Counted from the first letter of the stretch, positions 28,601 through 35,840 are shown. The stretch: 64,000 nt of DNA from Massilia sp. Root418 (GCF_001425265.1 NZ_LMEC01000020.1:1016707-1080706), one strand, 5' to 3'. A program made the numbers and translations. Notes: a model not told the origin generated them from the sequence alone.

Positions 28601-28774
28601 CACTTCCGGGCTGGCGCCGGGGTACAGCGTCTGCACCTGGATGGTGGGGAAATCGACTTGCGGCAGGGCCGACAGCGGCAGGAACTTGAAGCCGACCAGG
28701 CCGGCCAGCACGATGGCCAGCATCAGCAGCGAGGTCGCTACCGGGCGCTGGATGAAGGGGCGGGACGGGCTCAT
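25598..28774 (-). CDS. mdtB: RND multidrug efflux permease, MdtB type
   Basis: A 1058-residue RND permease very similar to E. coli MdtB. Motifs include PFIQRPVATSLLMLAIVLAGL, LYPGASPEVMGQTVTAPLE, VYAKVNPADAPVLTLAIT, GFVVDDAIVMIENIARYIEEG (proton-relay aspartates) and GIVKKNAIMMIDFAIEA. The ATG at 28774 fits the family start; the frame remains open for a further 129 codons, but that part is out-of-frame reading of the repetitive mdtA tail. The C-terminus is extended by about 30 Gly/Ala/Pro-rich residues (GKDAGQGAGQGAAAAPGAE). It lies 34 bases after mdtA and overlaps mdtC. Together they would form the pump heterotrimer. Confidence 0.94.
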   Translation of the reverse strand: MSPSRPFIQRPVATSLLMLAIVLAGLVGFKFLPLSALPQVDFPTIQVQTLYPGASPEVMGQTVTAPLERQFGQMSGLQRMSSTSAAGVSMITLQFGLGQTLDVAEQEVQAAINAGGSLLPTDLPAPPVYAKVNPADAPVLTLAITSDTMPLTEVQNIVNTRLALKISQVSGVGLVSLSGGQRPAVRIQADTQALASNGLGLDTLRTAITGANANSAKGSFDGPTRSFTINANDQLVTAGDYKNLIVAYRNGAPVRLAEVARVVDSAENVKLGAWSGTAGGLTPAIILNVQRQPGANVIATVDAIKARLPELQAGLPGALKVDILSDRTTGIRASVKHVEFELVLAVLLVVLVIFFFLHSVRATVIASLAVPISLVGTFGLMYLLGYSLNNLSLMSLTIATGFVVDDAIVMIENIARYIEEGETPMAAAVKGATQIGFTIISLTVSLIAVLIPLLFMGDVVGRLFREFAVTLAITILISAVVSLTLVPMMSARWLTSHKDDAPHSFGARVQRFFDKVIGHYDTSLQWVLRRQGLTLLVALATLGLTVLLYVFIPKGLFPTQDTGQLQARIETAQAVSYSRMAELQQAAAGAILEDPDVATLSSVVGVDAANNTMLHTGRMLINLKEQRGHQDQIMERLRRRVAAVAGVTVYLQPTQDLTIDAESGPTQYRVSLEGADTATVTEWAGKLAAQMQKHEQLRNVVSDAGATGVAAQVTIDRDSASRLSITAAAIDDALYSAFGQRIVSTIFTETNQYRVILEAQPGTLTTPESLGNLQLKTGSGKPTPLSAVAAITERPAPLQITHVAQYPATTLGFDTAPGVSLGRSVEAVRAAAEEIRLPPSVTMTFLGAAGAYQASLSNQLWLILAAVICVYIVLGVLYESYIHPLTILSTLPSAGVGALLALMVSGQDLGVIGIIGIILLIGIVKKNAIMMIDFAIEAERDEGKSPREAIHQAALLRFRPILMTTLAALFAAVPLMLGFGEGAELRRPLGLAIFGGLIVSQVLTLYTTPVIYLGFDRLAQRWRGRAGKDAGQGAGQGAAAAPGAEPPPPRAVPPGAQP

Positions 28775-28808
28775 GGCGCGCCGCCCGCTGCGTGGGTGCC
28801 AGCGGCCA

Positions 28809-30455
28809 TCAGCGCGCTCCCGGCGCTGGCGACGACGGCGACGACGGCGCGGGCGCACTACCCGCCGGCGGCGCCGAGGCGCGGGCGCCGGCGGACCAGT
28901 CACGGTGGCGGCGTTCGCCCTGCTGCGCACCGGCTGCGACGTCGCCCGGGGCGCTGCCGGCGGAAGCGCCTGCGGCGTCGCCTTCGCTACGGCGGTGGCG
29001 GCGCTCGCCTGGCGCCGCGCCCGTCGCGCCCTCGCCGGTGGCGCCGCCCGCCGCCCCCTGGCCCGTCCCCTGCGGACCTGCCGCACCGGCACCGGCACCT
29101 GCACCTGCACCTGCACCTGCACCGGCAGCACCAGCACCAGCGCCGCCGCCCTGCCCGTCACGCTTGCCGCGCCGGCGGCCCTCGCCGCCCGCGCCCGCGC
29201 CCGGCTTGTCGCCCGGCAGTGTGACCCTGGCGCCGTCCTTCAGGCGGTCCGCGCCTTCCGTGATGACCTGCTCGCCCGCCTTCAGGCCGCTGCGGATCTC
29301 CACCTTGTCCACCGTGGCCTGGCCGCGCGTGACCGGCCGCGTGTTGACGGTCTTGTCGCTGTTGAGCACATAGACGAAATCGCCCTTGCTGCCATGGCGC
29401 AGCGCGGTCACCGGCACCATCACGGCATCCTTGATGGTGCGCAGCTCCAGGCGCACGTTGACGAACTGGCTGGGGAACAGCGTGTTGCCGGCGTTGGCGA
29501 AGCGCGCCTTGGCCTTGATGGTGCCGGTTTGCGTGTCGACCTGGTTGTCCAGCGCGTAGAAGCGCCCGCTGTCGAGCGTCACGGCGCGGGTGCGGTCCAG
29601 CGCCACGGCCGGCAGCGGCGCGCCGGCGTTCACGCCTGCCATCACCATCGGCCCCTGGTCCTGCGGCACCGAAAATTCCACGTCGATCGGCGAAAGCTGG
29701 GTGATGACGGCGATGCCGGCCGCGTCGCCGGAGCTGACCAGGTTGCCGACGTCGACCACCCGCAGGCCGACCCGCCCGCTGATCGGCGCCACCACCTTGG
29801 TGTAGCCCAGGTTCAGGCGCGCCGCGCCTTCGTTGGCGCGGTCGGTCATGACGGTGCCTTCCAGTTGCTTGACCTGCGCGGCCTGGGTGTCGACGTCCTG
29901 GCGCGCGATGGAGTCCTGCGCCAGCAGGGTGCGGTAGCGCTCCAGCGTCAGCCTGGCGTTTTCCAGCTGCGCCTCGTCGCGCTGGCGCTGGCCGCTGGCC
30001 TGCATCAGCGCCAGCTCGAACTGGCGCGCGTCGATCTGGGCCAGTACCTGGCCGGCCTTGACCATCTGGCCTTCCTTGAACAGCACTTTCTGCAGGATGC
30101 CGGACACTTGCGGGCGCACCGTGGTGGTGGCGGCCGCCGTGACGGTGCCCAGCGCGTCCAGCACCACCGGGATATCGGCCTTGTCGGCCGTGGCCACGCC
30201 CACCGTGGTGGCCGCGCCACCGCGCCGCCCGCCGCCACCTCCTCCGCCGCCCGGGCCGCCGGGGCCGCCGGGGCCACCCGGCGCGCCGGGGCCGGCCTGG
30301 GCGCCCTGGCCGGCGGCGGGGTGGGTCAGGTGCCAGGCCAGCCCGCCCAGGCCGGCCATGGCGGCCACCGCCAGCACGCCGCCGATCAGTTGCGCGCGGC
30401 GGCTGCGCTTGGGGGTGGCGGGAGAAGTGGTGCTGGGTGGTGTGGGCGACGTCAT
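28809..30455 (-). CDS. mdtA: RND periplasmic adaptor (membrane fusion protein), MdtA type
   Basis: A 548-residue adaptor linking the MdtBC permease to the outer-membrane channel. An inner-membrane anchor lies at about 22-42 (AQLIGGVLAVAAMAGLGGLA), followed by a Gly-rich linker (PGGPGGPGGGGGGGGRRGG). The lipoyl/hairpin core is VTAAATTTVRPQVSGILQKVLF and MVKAGQVLAQIDARQFELAL, and beta-barrel motifs are TMKAKARFANAGNTLFPSQFVNV-like. Unusually, about 130 Ala/Gly-rich residues follow the core, with GERRHR appearing twice and an (AG)n run. E. coli MdtA (415) lacks this tail. The start at 30455 sets the anchor correctly. It is the first gene of the operon, divergent from the response regulator. Confidence 0.92.
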   Translation of the reverse strand: MTSPTPPSTTSPATPKRSRRAQLIGGVLAVAAMAGLGGLAWHLTHPAAGQGAQAGPGAPGGPGGPGGPGGGGGGGGRRGGAATTVGVATADKADIPVVLDALGTVTAAATTTVRPQVSGILQKVLFKEGQMVKAGQVLAQIDARQFELALMQASGQRQRDEAQLENARLTLERYRTLLAQDSIARQDVDTQAAQVKQLEGTVMTDRANEGAARLNLGYTKVVAPISGRVGLRVVDVGNLVSSGDAAGIAVITQLSPIDVEFSVPQDQGPMVMAGVNAGAPLPAVALDRTRAVTLDSGRFYALDNQVDTQTGTIKAKARFANAGNTLFPSQFVNVRLELRTIKDAVMVPVTALRHGSKGDFVYVLNSDKTVNTRPVTRGQATVDKVEIRSGLKAGEQVITEGADRLKDGARVTLPGDKPGAGAGGEGRRRGKRDGQGGGAGAGAAGAGAGAGAGAGAGAAGPQGTGQGAAGGATGEGATGAAPGERRHRRSEGDAAGASAGSAPGDVAAGAQQGERRHRDWSAGARASAPPAGSAPAPSSPSSPAPGAR

Positions 30456-30561
30456 CGCTGTGGTCCTTGTTCTTTTTGCGGGGCGCGCGGCAGGCGCCGG
30501 GAGATGAATCGACTCTAGCACAAGGAAATTTCGGCTACGTGTCGGTTTGAAACAATTCACG

Positions 30562-30663
30562 GCCTGCCGGCAGGCAGTTTCCAACATGCAAGCCAGAGTG
30601 CCTGCAACGGCGGGGCGGCCGCTGGTTACATGCGCTCGCCCTCCGATACAAAGCTGCTACAAA
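30562..30663. promoter_or_regulatory. Divergent control region between mdtA and the response regulator
   Basis: Within the 249-bp gap there is a perfect 14-bp palindrome GCCTGCCGGCAGGC (30562-30575). There is also a direct repeat TACAAA-N5-TACAAA (30647-30652 and 30658-30663), an 11-bp period as expected for tandem binding of an OmpR-family regulator. The direct repeat lies about 42 bp before the regulator start. These are candidate autoregulatory and pump-control sites; no binding evidence exists. Confidence 0.4.
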
Positions 30664-30704
30664 ATTGTGGTGACCGGCGCCCGCCAGGCTCCGTAAAATG
30701 GGGC

Positions 30705-31397
30705 ATGAGCGAACATATCCTGATTATCGAGGACGATCCGCGCCTGAGCGAGATGCTGTCCGAATACCTGACCACGGCCAAGTTCGAGGTCACCGCCCAC
30801 ACCCGCGCCAAGCCGGCGCTGGCCTGGCTGGCGGCCAACCAGGCCGACGCCGTGATCCTGGACCTGATGCTGCCCGACATGGACGGCCTGGAAGTGTGCC
30901 GCCAGCTGCGCGCGCGCTCCAACATCCCGGTGGTGATGCTGACCGCGCGCGGCGACGCGATCGACCGCATTATCGGCCTGGAGCTGGGCGCGGACGACTA
31001 CCTGCCCAAGCCTTTCGAGCCGCGCGAGCTGCTGGCGCGCCTGCGCGCGGTGCTGCGCCGCGGCGGCGAGGCGCAGCGCGCGGCCAACGAGGTGCTGCGC
31101 TTCGGGCGCCTGGAGATCGAGCCGGGCGCGTACGGCGCGCGGCTGGACGGCAAGCCCTGCGAGCTGACCGCCTGCCAGTTCGACGTGCTGCTGATGCTGG
31201 CCCGGAATGCGGGACGGGTGCTGTCGCGCGAGGCGCTGATGGAGGCCACCAGCAGCGGCCAGGCCGAGGCCTTCGACCGCTCGATCGACGTGCACATGTC
31301 GCGCATCCGCGCCGCCGTGGAGGACGATCCCAAGCATCCGCGCCGCATCATCACGGTGCGCGGGGCGGGCTATCTGTTCGCCAAGGACCAGGACTGA
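30705..31397 (+). CDS. OmpR-family response regulator
   Basis: A 230-residue two-component regulator. The receiver domain (1-118) has the acidic pair IIEDD, the phospho-acceptor Asp in AVILDLMLPDMDG (about residue 52), the Thr of VVMLTARGD and the Lys of DDYLPKPFEP. The winged-helix DNA-binding domain follows (ELTACQFDVLLMLARNAGRVLSREAL, SIDVHMSRIRAAVEDDPKHP, IITVRGAGYLF). It resembles RstA/CpxR/BaeR. The start at 30705 gives the standard MSEHILIIEDD opening. It overlaps the sensor kinase gene (TGATG) and is divergent from mdtABC, as BaeSR is linked with mdtABC in E. coli. Control of the pump is the natural inference. Confidence 0.94.
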   Translation: MSEHILIIEDDPRLSEMLSEYLTTAKFEVTAHTRAKPALAWLAANQADAVILDLMLPDMDGLEVCRQLRARSNIPVVMLTARGDAIDRIIGLELGADDYLPKPFEPRELLARLRAVLRRGGEAQRAANEVLRFGRLEIEPGAYGARLDGKPCELTACQFDVLLMLARNAGRVLSREALMEATSSGQAEAFDRSIDVHMSRIRAAVEDDPKHPRRIITVRGAGYLFAKDQD

Positions 31398-32941
31398 TGC
31401 CACGCCTGTATTTCCGCTTCTATGCCGCGCTGCTGGCCAGCCTGGCGCTGCTGACCCTGGCCGTGGTGCTGCTGTGGCAGTGGGCCGGGGCGCCGGTGGA
31501 GCTGTCGGACCGCACCCTGGGCACCCTGCTGCGGAATGCTTTGCCGCCCGCCGAGGCGCCGCCCGAGCAGCAGCAGGCCGCGCTGGATCGTATGACGCGC
31601 GGGCTGCGCACCGACATCACGCTGTTCAGCAAGGACTGGCAGCGGCTGGCCTACGTGGGCCAGCCGCTGGAGCGCCTGGACCGGCGCATGCTGCGCCAGC
31701 AGCGCATGGAAAGGATGGAGCGCATGGGGCGCATGCAGGACGGCGGGCACGAGGGCCTGCCGCGCGGCGAACGGGGCGGCCAGGGCGGGGCCGATGCGGG
31801 GCGCGCCGCGACCGGCGGCAGTGCGCCCCGCCCTGCGGCCGCCGGCGGCGCGTTGCCGGCGGCCGATGGCGCGGTGCCGGCGAACGATGGCGCCGCGCCG
31901 GCGGCCGCACAGGACCTGGAAGCCGGGCAGCGCGCCGGACCGCTGGACCGCGCGCGGCGCTGGGCGCGCGGCGACGATGACCTGGACCGTCCGCTGCGCA
32001 TGCGCCGCTTCCAGATGCGCCTGGAGGACGGCCGCCACATCGTGTCCACGACACCGCTGCGCCAGGCGCCTTCGCGCATGCGGCTGCACACCATCCTGAT
32101 CGGGCTGGCCGTCCTCATCGCCATTGCCGCCTACCCGGTGGTGCGGCGCGTGACGCGGCGCCTGGAGCAGCTGCAGCAGGGCGTGGAGTCGCTGGGCGCG
32201 GGCAATCTGGCGGCGCGGGTGGAGGTCAGGGGCAGCGACGAGGTGGCGGCGCTGGCGGCCAGTTTCAACCGCTCGGCCGACCAGATCGAGGCCCTGGTGG
32301 GCGCACACAAGACCATGCTGGCGAATGCCTCGCACGAGCTGCGCACGCCGCTGGCGCGCATCCGGCTGGCGCTGGAGCTGACCAAGGACAATGTGGATCC
32401 GAAGCGCCGCGCGGGCCTGGAACAGGACATCGCGGAGCTGGACCAGCTGATCGACGAGATCCTGCTGGCCAGCCGCCTGGACGCGGCGGGCGAGCCCACC
32501 GAGCACGCGCTGCTGGACCTGCTGCCGCTGGCGGCCGAGGAGTGCGCGCGCTACGAGGAGGCGGACCTGGACGGGGAGTCGCTGACGGTGCGCGGCGATG
32601 CGCGCCTGCTGCGGCGCCTGCTGCGCAACCTGCTGGAGAACGCGCGCCGCCACGGCGTGCCGCCCACCACGGTCAGGCTGCGCCGCAGCGGCGCGGGCGC
32701 GGCGGCCTGCGCGGAGATCGTGGTGCAGGATGCGGGGCCCGGGGTGCGCAGGGACGAGTTTGACAAGGTGTTCGAGCCGTTTTACCGCAGCAGCAATGCG
32801 CGCGACAGCGTGGGCTCGGGGCTGGGGCTGGCGCTGGTGCGGCAGATCGCGCGCCGCCACGGCGGCGAGGCGCGCTGCACCGACCTGCACACGGGACGCA
32901 GCGCGTTCGTGGTGACGCTGCCGCTGGCGGAGGGGGAGTAG
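31397..32941 (+). CDS. Membrane sensor histidine kinase
   Basis: A 514-residue inner-membrane kinase. Transmembrane helix 1 is at about 8-28 and helix 2 at about 232-252, enclosing a periplasmic domain of about 200 residues. HAMP follows, then HisKA with the phospho-His in ANASHELRTPLARIR (about 310) and the ATPase domain (LLRNLLENARRHG, VVQDAGPGV, FEPFYRSSNARDSVGSGLGLALV). The periplasmic part is unusual. It has a Met/Arg/His-rich stretch (RRMLRQQRMERMERMGRMQ then DGGHEG), followed by about 70 Ala/Gly-rich residues before the second helix. Met/His clusters can bind soft metals, but this is inference. It is translationally coupled to the response regulator. Confidence 0.92.
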   Translation: MPRLYFRFYAALLASLALLTLAVVLLWQWAGAPVELSDRTLGTLLRNALPPAEAPPEQQQAALDRMTRGLRTDITLFSKDWQRLAYVGQPLERLDRRMLRQQRMERMERMGRMQDGGHEGLPRGERGGQGGADAGRAATGGSAPRPAAAGGALPAADGAVPANDGAAPAAAQDLEAGQRAGPLDRARRWARGDDDLDRPLRMRRFQMRLEDGRHIVSTTPLRQAPSRMRLHTILIGLAVLIAIAAYPVVRRVTRRLEQLQQGVESLGAGNLAARVEVRGSDEVAALAASFNRSADQIEALVGAHKTMLANASHELRTPLARIRLALELTKDNVDPKRRAGLEQDIAELDQLIDEILLASRLDAAGEPTEHALLDLLPLAAEECARYEEADLDGESLTVRGDARLLRRLLRNLLENARRHGVPPTTVRLRRSGAGAAACAEIVVQDAGPGVRRDEFDKVFEPFYRSSNARDSVGSGLGLALVRQIARRHGGEARCTDLHTGRSAFVVTLPLAEGE

Positions 32942-32965
32942 CGGTTTTGTGGCGGCGCGGGCGGC

Positions 32966-32997
32966 GGCGGGTTACGCACCTGCGGTGCTAACCCGCC
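32966..32997. repeat. GGCGGGTTA hairpin repeat, copy 1
   Basis: GGCGGGTTA-C-GCACC-TGC-GGTGC-TAACCCGCC forms a 14-bp stem with a 3-base loop, flanked by CTACG. A second element with the same outer arms and a different inner stem lies at 53249-53281. This looks like a dispersed REP-like palindrome, and it may also stop transcription between the convergent sensor kinase and anti-sigma genes. Confidence 0.7.
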
Positions 32998-32999
32998 CT

Positions 33000-33053
33000 A
33001 CGTTTCCCACGTTACCGACGTTACCGACGTTACCGACGTTACCAACGTTAGCG
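33000..33053. repeat. 9-bp tandem repeat after the anti-sigma factor gene
   Basis: Six consecutive units of ACGTTACCG (the first reads ACGTTTCCC, the fourth ends in A, the last is partial). On the minus strand the repeat begins at the anti-sigma stop codon and places a TAA in the same frame every 9 bases, giving a series of back-up stops. Probably a slippage product. Confidence 0.8.
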
Positions 33054-33860
33054 CCAGCCGCGCTCCTTGGCGGCTTGTTCGGCTTGGGCGTCGAGGGCGG
33101 GACCGGCGATGCGGGCGTCGATGGCTTCCAGCACGGCGGCGGGCATGGCACTGCCAGCCTGGCGGTAGGCGCCGCCCTGGCTTTTTTCGGCTTCGGCCAG
33201 CACGGCCAGTTTCCATTGCTCGCCGCTGCGGCAGGCCAGCCCGGCGGAGGCGCCGGCGATGAAGCTGCGGCACAGCGCGCCGTCCGCCGCCGCGAAGGTG
33301 ACGCCGATGCGAACCGCACCATTGTCGGGCGACGCGCCCGCGCCGGCCAGCTGCGTGCTGAGCGCCTCGGCGAGCCGGCCTTGCGCGACAGGGGCGCCGT
33401 CTGCGCCGAGCGCCACCGCAGCCCCCGCCCCTGTGCCTGCGCCAGCCAGCGACGCGCCGCCGTTGTTGCCGCCGGCGCCGCCTTGGCCGGCCTGGCTTCC
33501 GCCGCCGCCCAGCACCAGGCTGCCCACCAGCACGCCCACCGACAGGGAGGCGGCGATCGCGCCCCACTCCTGCCACGCCCAGCGGCGCCGGGTTGCGCTG
33601 CGGGTCTCGCTGCGGGCCGCGCGCGCCGCACCCAGGTCGCTCACCTTGTCCGGCATGGCGGCAGCCAGCAGCGCGGGGGGCACCGCTTCGTCGGCGATGG
33701 GGGCGAAGGCGGCGAAGACGTCCGCGCGCAGGGCCTGGTGCTGCGCCACGCGCGCGGCCAGCGCCGGGTCGCCGCGCATGGCGCGTTCGACCTCGCTGCG
33801 TGCAGGCTCGGCCAGCTCGCCGTCCGCGTAGGCCATCAGGGTGTCGTCGGTAAAACTCAT
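33048..33860 (-). CDS. Transmembrane anti-sigma factor
   Basis: A 270-residue protein. The N-terminal cytoplasmic domain (1-95) is of the anti-sigma type (DDTLMAYADGELAEPARSEVERAMRGDP), without the HxxxCxxC zinc motif. One membrane helix lies at about 97-116 (WGAIAASLSVGVLVGSLVLGG). A Gly/Ala-rich linker leads to a periplasmic sensor domain (AEALSTQLAGAGASPDNGAVRIGVTF, CRSFIAG, LACRSGEQWKLAVL) with two cysteines that could form a disulfide. Its ATG overlaps the sigma factor stop (ATGA), the standard arrangement. It should hold the sigma factor at the membrane until the signal arrives. It ends in a 9-bp tandem repeat. Confidence 0.9.
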   Translation of the reverse strand: MSFTDDTLMAYADGELAEPARSEVERAMRGDPALAARVAQHQALRADVFAAFAPIADEAVPPALLAAAMPDKVSDLGAARAARSETRSATRRRWAWQEWGAIAASLSVGVLVGSLVLGGGGSQAGQGGAGGNNGGASLAGAGTGAGAAVALGADGAPVAQGRLAEALSTQLAGAGASPDNGAVRIGVTFAAADGALCRSFIAGASAGLACRSGEQWKLAVLAEAEKSQGGAYRQAGSAMPAAVLEAIDARIAGPALDAQAEQAAKERGWR

Positions 33861-34351
33861 CGTGCAGTCCTCGCAGTATCGGATAACAGTTCTTGCAGCG
33901 CCGCGCGGGCGCGCCCCAGGCGGCTGGTCAGCGTGCCCATGGGGATGTCGAGCACCTCGGCGGCTTCCTTGTACGGCATGCCGTCCACCAGCACCAGCGC
34001 CACCACGATGCGGTGCTCGTCGGACAGCAGGCTGACGGCCTTCTGGATCGCCATGCGCTGCTGCTGCGCCTGCGCGCCCTCGTCGCCCACGTGCTCGCCC
34101 GCTTCCTCGGGGGCGAAGATGCGGTCGCGCCGCATGCGCGCGCGCACCTCGTCTATCCATGCGTTCTTCATGATCCGGAACAGCCAGCTGTCCAGCCGCG
34201 TGCCGGCTTCCCACTGCGCGCTGCGGCTCAGCGCGCGCTCGACGGCGATCTGTACGAGGTCGTCCGCATCTTCCCGGTGATAGGTAATGGTGCGGGCAAA
34301 ACGCCGCAGGCGCGGCAGCAAGGCGGCTATGTCGGTATTAATCGATGGCAT
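33857..34351 (-). CDS. ECF RNA polymerase sigma factor
   Basis: A 164-residue group IV sigma factor. Region 2 covers about 8-75 (LPRLRRFARTITYHREDADDLVQIAVERAL, RLDSWLFRIMKNAWID). Region 4 covers about 110-155 (AVSLLSDEHRIVVALVLVDGMPYKEAAEVLDIPMGTLTSRLGRAR). There are no extra domains. No Shine-Dalgarno precedes the ATG, and the predicted -10 element ends only 12 bases upstream, so the mRNA may be nearly leaderless. It is followed by its anti-sigma factor and is divergent from the subtilisin-like protease. A matching promoter motif ahead of itself, the protease and the repetitive protein suggests a small autoregulated regulon. Confidence 0.93.
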   Translation of the reverse strand: MPSINTDIAALLPRLRRFARTITYHREDADDLVQIAVERALSRSAQWEAGTRLDSWLFRIMKNAWIDEVRARMRRDRIFAPEEAGEHVGDEGAQAQQQRMAIQKAVSLLSDEHRIVVALVLVDGMPYKEAAEVLDIPMGTLTSRLGRARAALQELLSDTARTAR

Positions 34352-34362
34352 GGATATCAGGT

Positions 34363-34404
34363 AAACGACGCGGCGAGGGATTTTAATCCCTGTCCCGTTC
34401 GTTT
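34363..34404. promoter_or_regulatory. Overlapping divergent ECF-type promoters
   Basis: The 16-bp palindrome AGGGATTTTAATCCCT (34376-34391) supplies a -35-like element in each direction. Rightward it reads GGGATTTTA, then 14 bases, then CGTTT (34400-34404), ahead of the protease. Leftward it reads GGGATTAAA, then 14 bases, then CGTTT (34367-34363), ahead of the sigma operon. The same spacing recurs at 35841-35870. The distance from GGGATT to CGTT is 17 bases, normal for ECF promoters. Confidence 0.7.
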
Positions 34405-34458
34405 AACCAAAAGAAGGTGCGATTCCTTATACTATCATCCGACCATCATCCGACTATC

Positions 34459-35817
34459 ATGCCTATCCGTCTCCTGATTTCCGCGCTGGCCTGCGCGCTG
34501 TGCGCCGGCGCCGCCCATGCCCAATTGCGCTTGCCGCAATTGCAACTTCCTCAATTGCCGCAGCTACCGCAGGTGCAGGAGGTGCAGCAACCGCTGCGCG
34601 ACGCCGGCCGGCGCTTGCTGGACCGCGCCGACCCCGGCGACTTGGGCGCCTTGCGCCTGGACCGGGTGGGGGGCTTGCTGAAGCAGCACGGCGCCGTGCT
34701 GGAGCCGGATCCGCGCGGGGAACCGGTGGTGCGGGGGGAGGTCCTGGCCTGGTCGCCCAGCGCGCAGGGGCTGGCGGCGGCGCGGACGGTGGGGCTGGCG
34801 GTGCACAGCGAGCAGGTGATGGACGGCGGCGAGCGCATGGTGGTGCTGCGTGTGACCGACGGCCGGAGCACAGCCGCCGCGCTGGAGAGCCTGCGCGCGC
34901 TGGATCCGGACGGCGCCTACGATTTCAACCATGTTTATACCGGCAGCGGCGCGGCGCCCGGCGGCAGGCAGCATGCGACAGGCGGCAGCCCGCCAGGGCC
35001 GGCGGGGGCTGGCGCGGACGCGGGTGCGGGTGCGGGTGCGGGTGCGGGTGCGGGTGCGGGTGCCAGGGTAGGCCTGGTGGATGGCGGCATCGAGCGCGGG
35101 CACGATGTGTTCGGCGACGCATCCATCGTGCGCTGGGGCTGCGACGGCGCGGCCCATCCCAGCCCGCACGGCACGGCGGTGGCGGCACTGATGGTAGGAC
35201 GGTCCGCCCGCTTCAAAGGCGTGGCGCCGCAAGCGGCCTTGTACGCGGCGGATATCTATTGCGACACCCCCACCGGCGGCTCGGCCGCCCGCGTGGCCGC
35301 CGCGCTGGGATGGTTGGCACGCGAGCAGGTGGCGGTGGTCAATCTCAGCCTGGTCGGCCCGCCGAACCAGATACTGGAACGCGTGGTGGCGGGCATGGTC
35401 AAGCGCGGCCACGTGCTGGTGGCGGCAGTGGGCAACGACGGGCCCGCTGCGCCGCCGCTGTATCCGGCCAGCTATCCTGGCGTGGTGGGTGTGAGCGGCG
35501 TGGACAAGCGCGGCCGCCCGCTGCCCGAGGCGGCGCGTGGACCGCAGGTGATGTTTGCTGCGCCGGGCAGCCAGATGGTGAGCGCGGCGATGGGCCGTCC
35601 GCCTTACCGCGTGGTGCGCGGCACTTCCTTTGCCGCGCCCATCGTGGCCGCGCTGCTGGCAGGCGCCCTGCCCCGCCCCTCCCCGGCCGCCGCACGGGAG
35701 GCCTTGGCGGCGCTGGCCAGACAGGCGGCCGGCGGCGTGGCCGGCACGCGAAACAGCGAGACCGGCTACGGCGTGCTGGGCGCGGATTTCCGCACCGATC
35801 CGTCGGCATTTCAATAA
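34459..35817 (+). CDS. Subtilisin-like (S8) serine protease, exported
   Basis: A 452-residue protein with a signal peptide (1-22, ending GAAHA). An N-terminal LPQ-repeat segment (LPQLQLPQLPQLPQ) and a 150-residue propeptide-like region follow. The catalytic triad is Asp in GLVDGGIE (about 213), His in HPSPHGTAVAALMVG (about 237) and Ser in VRGTSFAAPIVAA (about 393); the oxyanion Asn is in AAVGNDG. Just before the catalytic domain lies an (AG)n run encoded by seven perfect GCGGGT hexamers. The catalytic domain is short, about 240 residues. The gene is divergent from the ECF sigma operon and carries the same promoter motif, so it is probably induced by that sigma factor under envelope stress. 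Confidence 0.92.
   Translation: MPIRLLISALACALCAGAAHAQLRLPQLQLPQLPQLPQVQEVQQPLRDAGRRLLDRADPGDLGALRLDRVGGLLKQHGAVLEPDPRGEPVVRGEVLAWSPSAQGLAAARTVGLAVHSEQVMDGGERMVVLRVTDGRSTAAALESLRALDPDGAYDFNHVYTGSGAAPGGRQHATGGSPPGPAGAGADAGAGAGAGAGAGAGARVGLVDGGIERGHDVFGDASIVRWGCDGAAHPSPHGTAVAALMVGRSARFKGVAPQAALYAADIYCDTPTGGSAARVAAALGWLAREQVAVVNLSLVGPPNQILERVVAGMVKRGHVLVAAVGNDGPAAPPLYPASYPGVVGVSGVDKRGRPLPEAARGPQVMFAAPGSQMVSAAMGRPPYRVVRGTSFAAPIVAALLAGALPRPSPAAAREALAALARQAAGGVAGTRNSETGYGVLGADFRTDPSAFQ
35020..35061 (+). repeat. GCGGGT hexamer microsatellite in the protease gene
   Basis: Seven perfect tandem GCGGGT units encode alternating Ala-Gly between the propeptide-like region and the catalytic domain. Being a multiple of three, length changes would vary the linker without breaking the frame. 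Confidence 0.9.
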
Positions 35818-35840
35818 ATTTCAAAAATATTTTCAAGGCC

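Noticed and set aside
28775..29161. A 129-codon N-terminal extension of MdtB with a Val-Gln/Val-Pro repeat
   Set aside because: It overlaps the 3' part of mdtA and is the out-of-frame reading of its Gly/Ala repeat; the family start fits the ATG at 28774.
22404..29224. Very long open frames on the plus strand opposite mdtC and mdtB (about 1100 codons each)
   Set aside because: They are antisense shadows produced by high GC and biased third positions. Their translations are His/Gln/Arg/Gly-rich with no domain, and the minus-strand genes match known families end to end.
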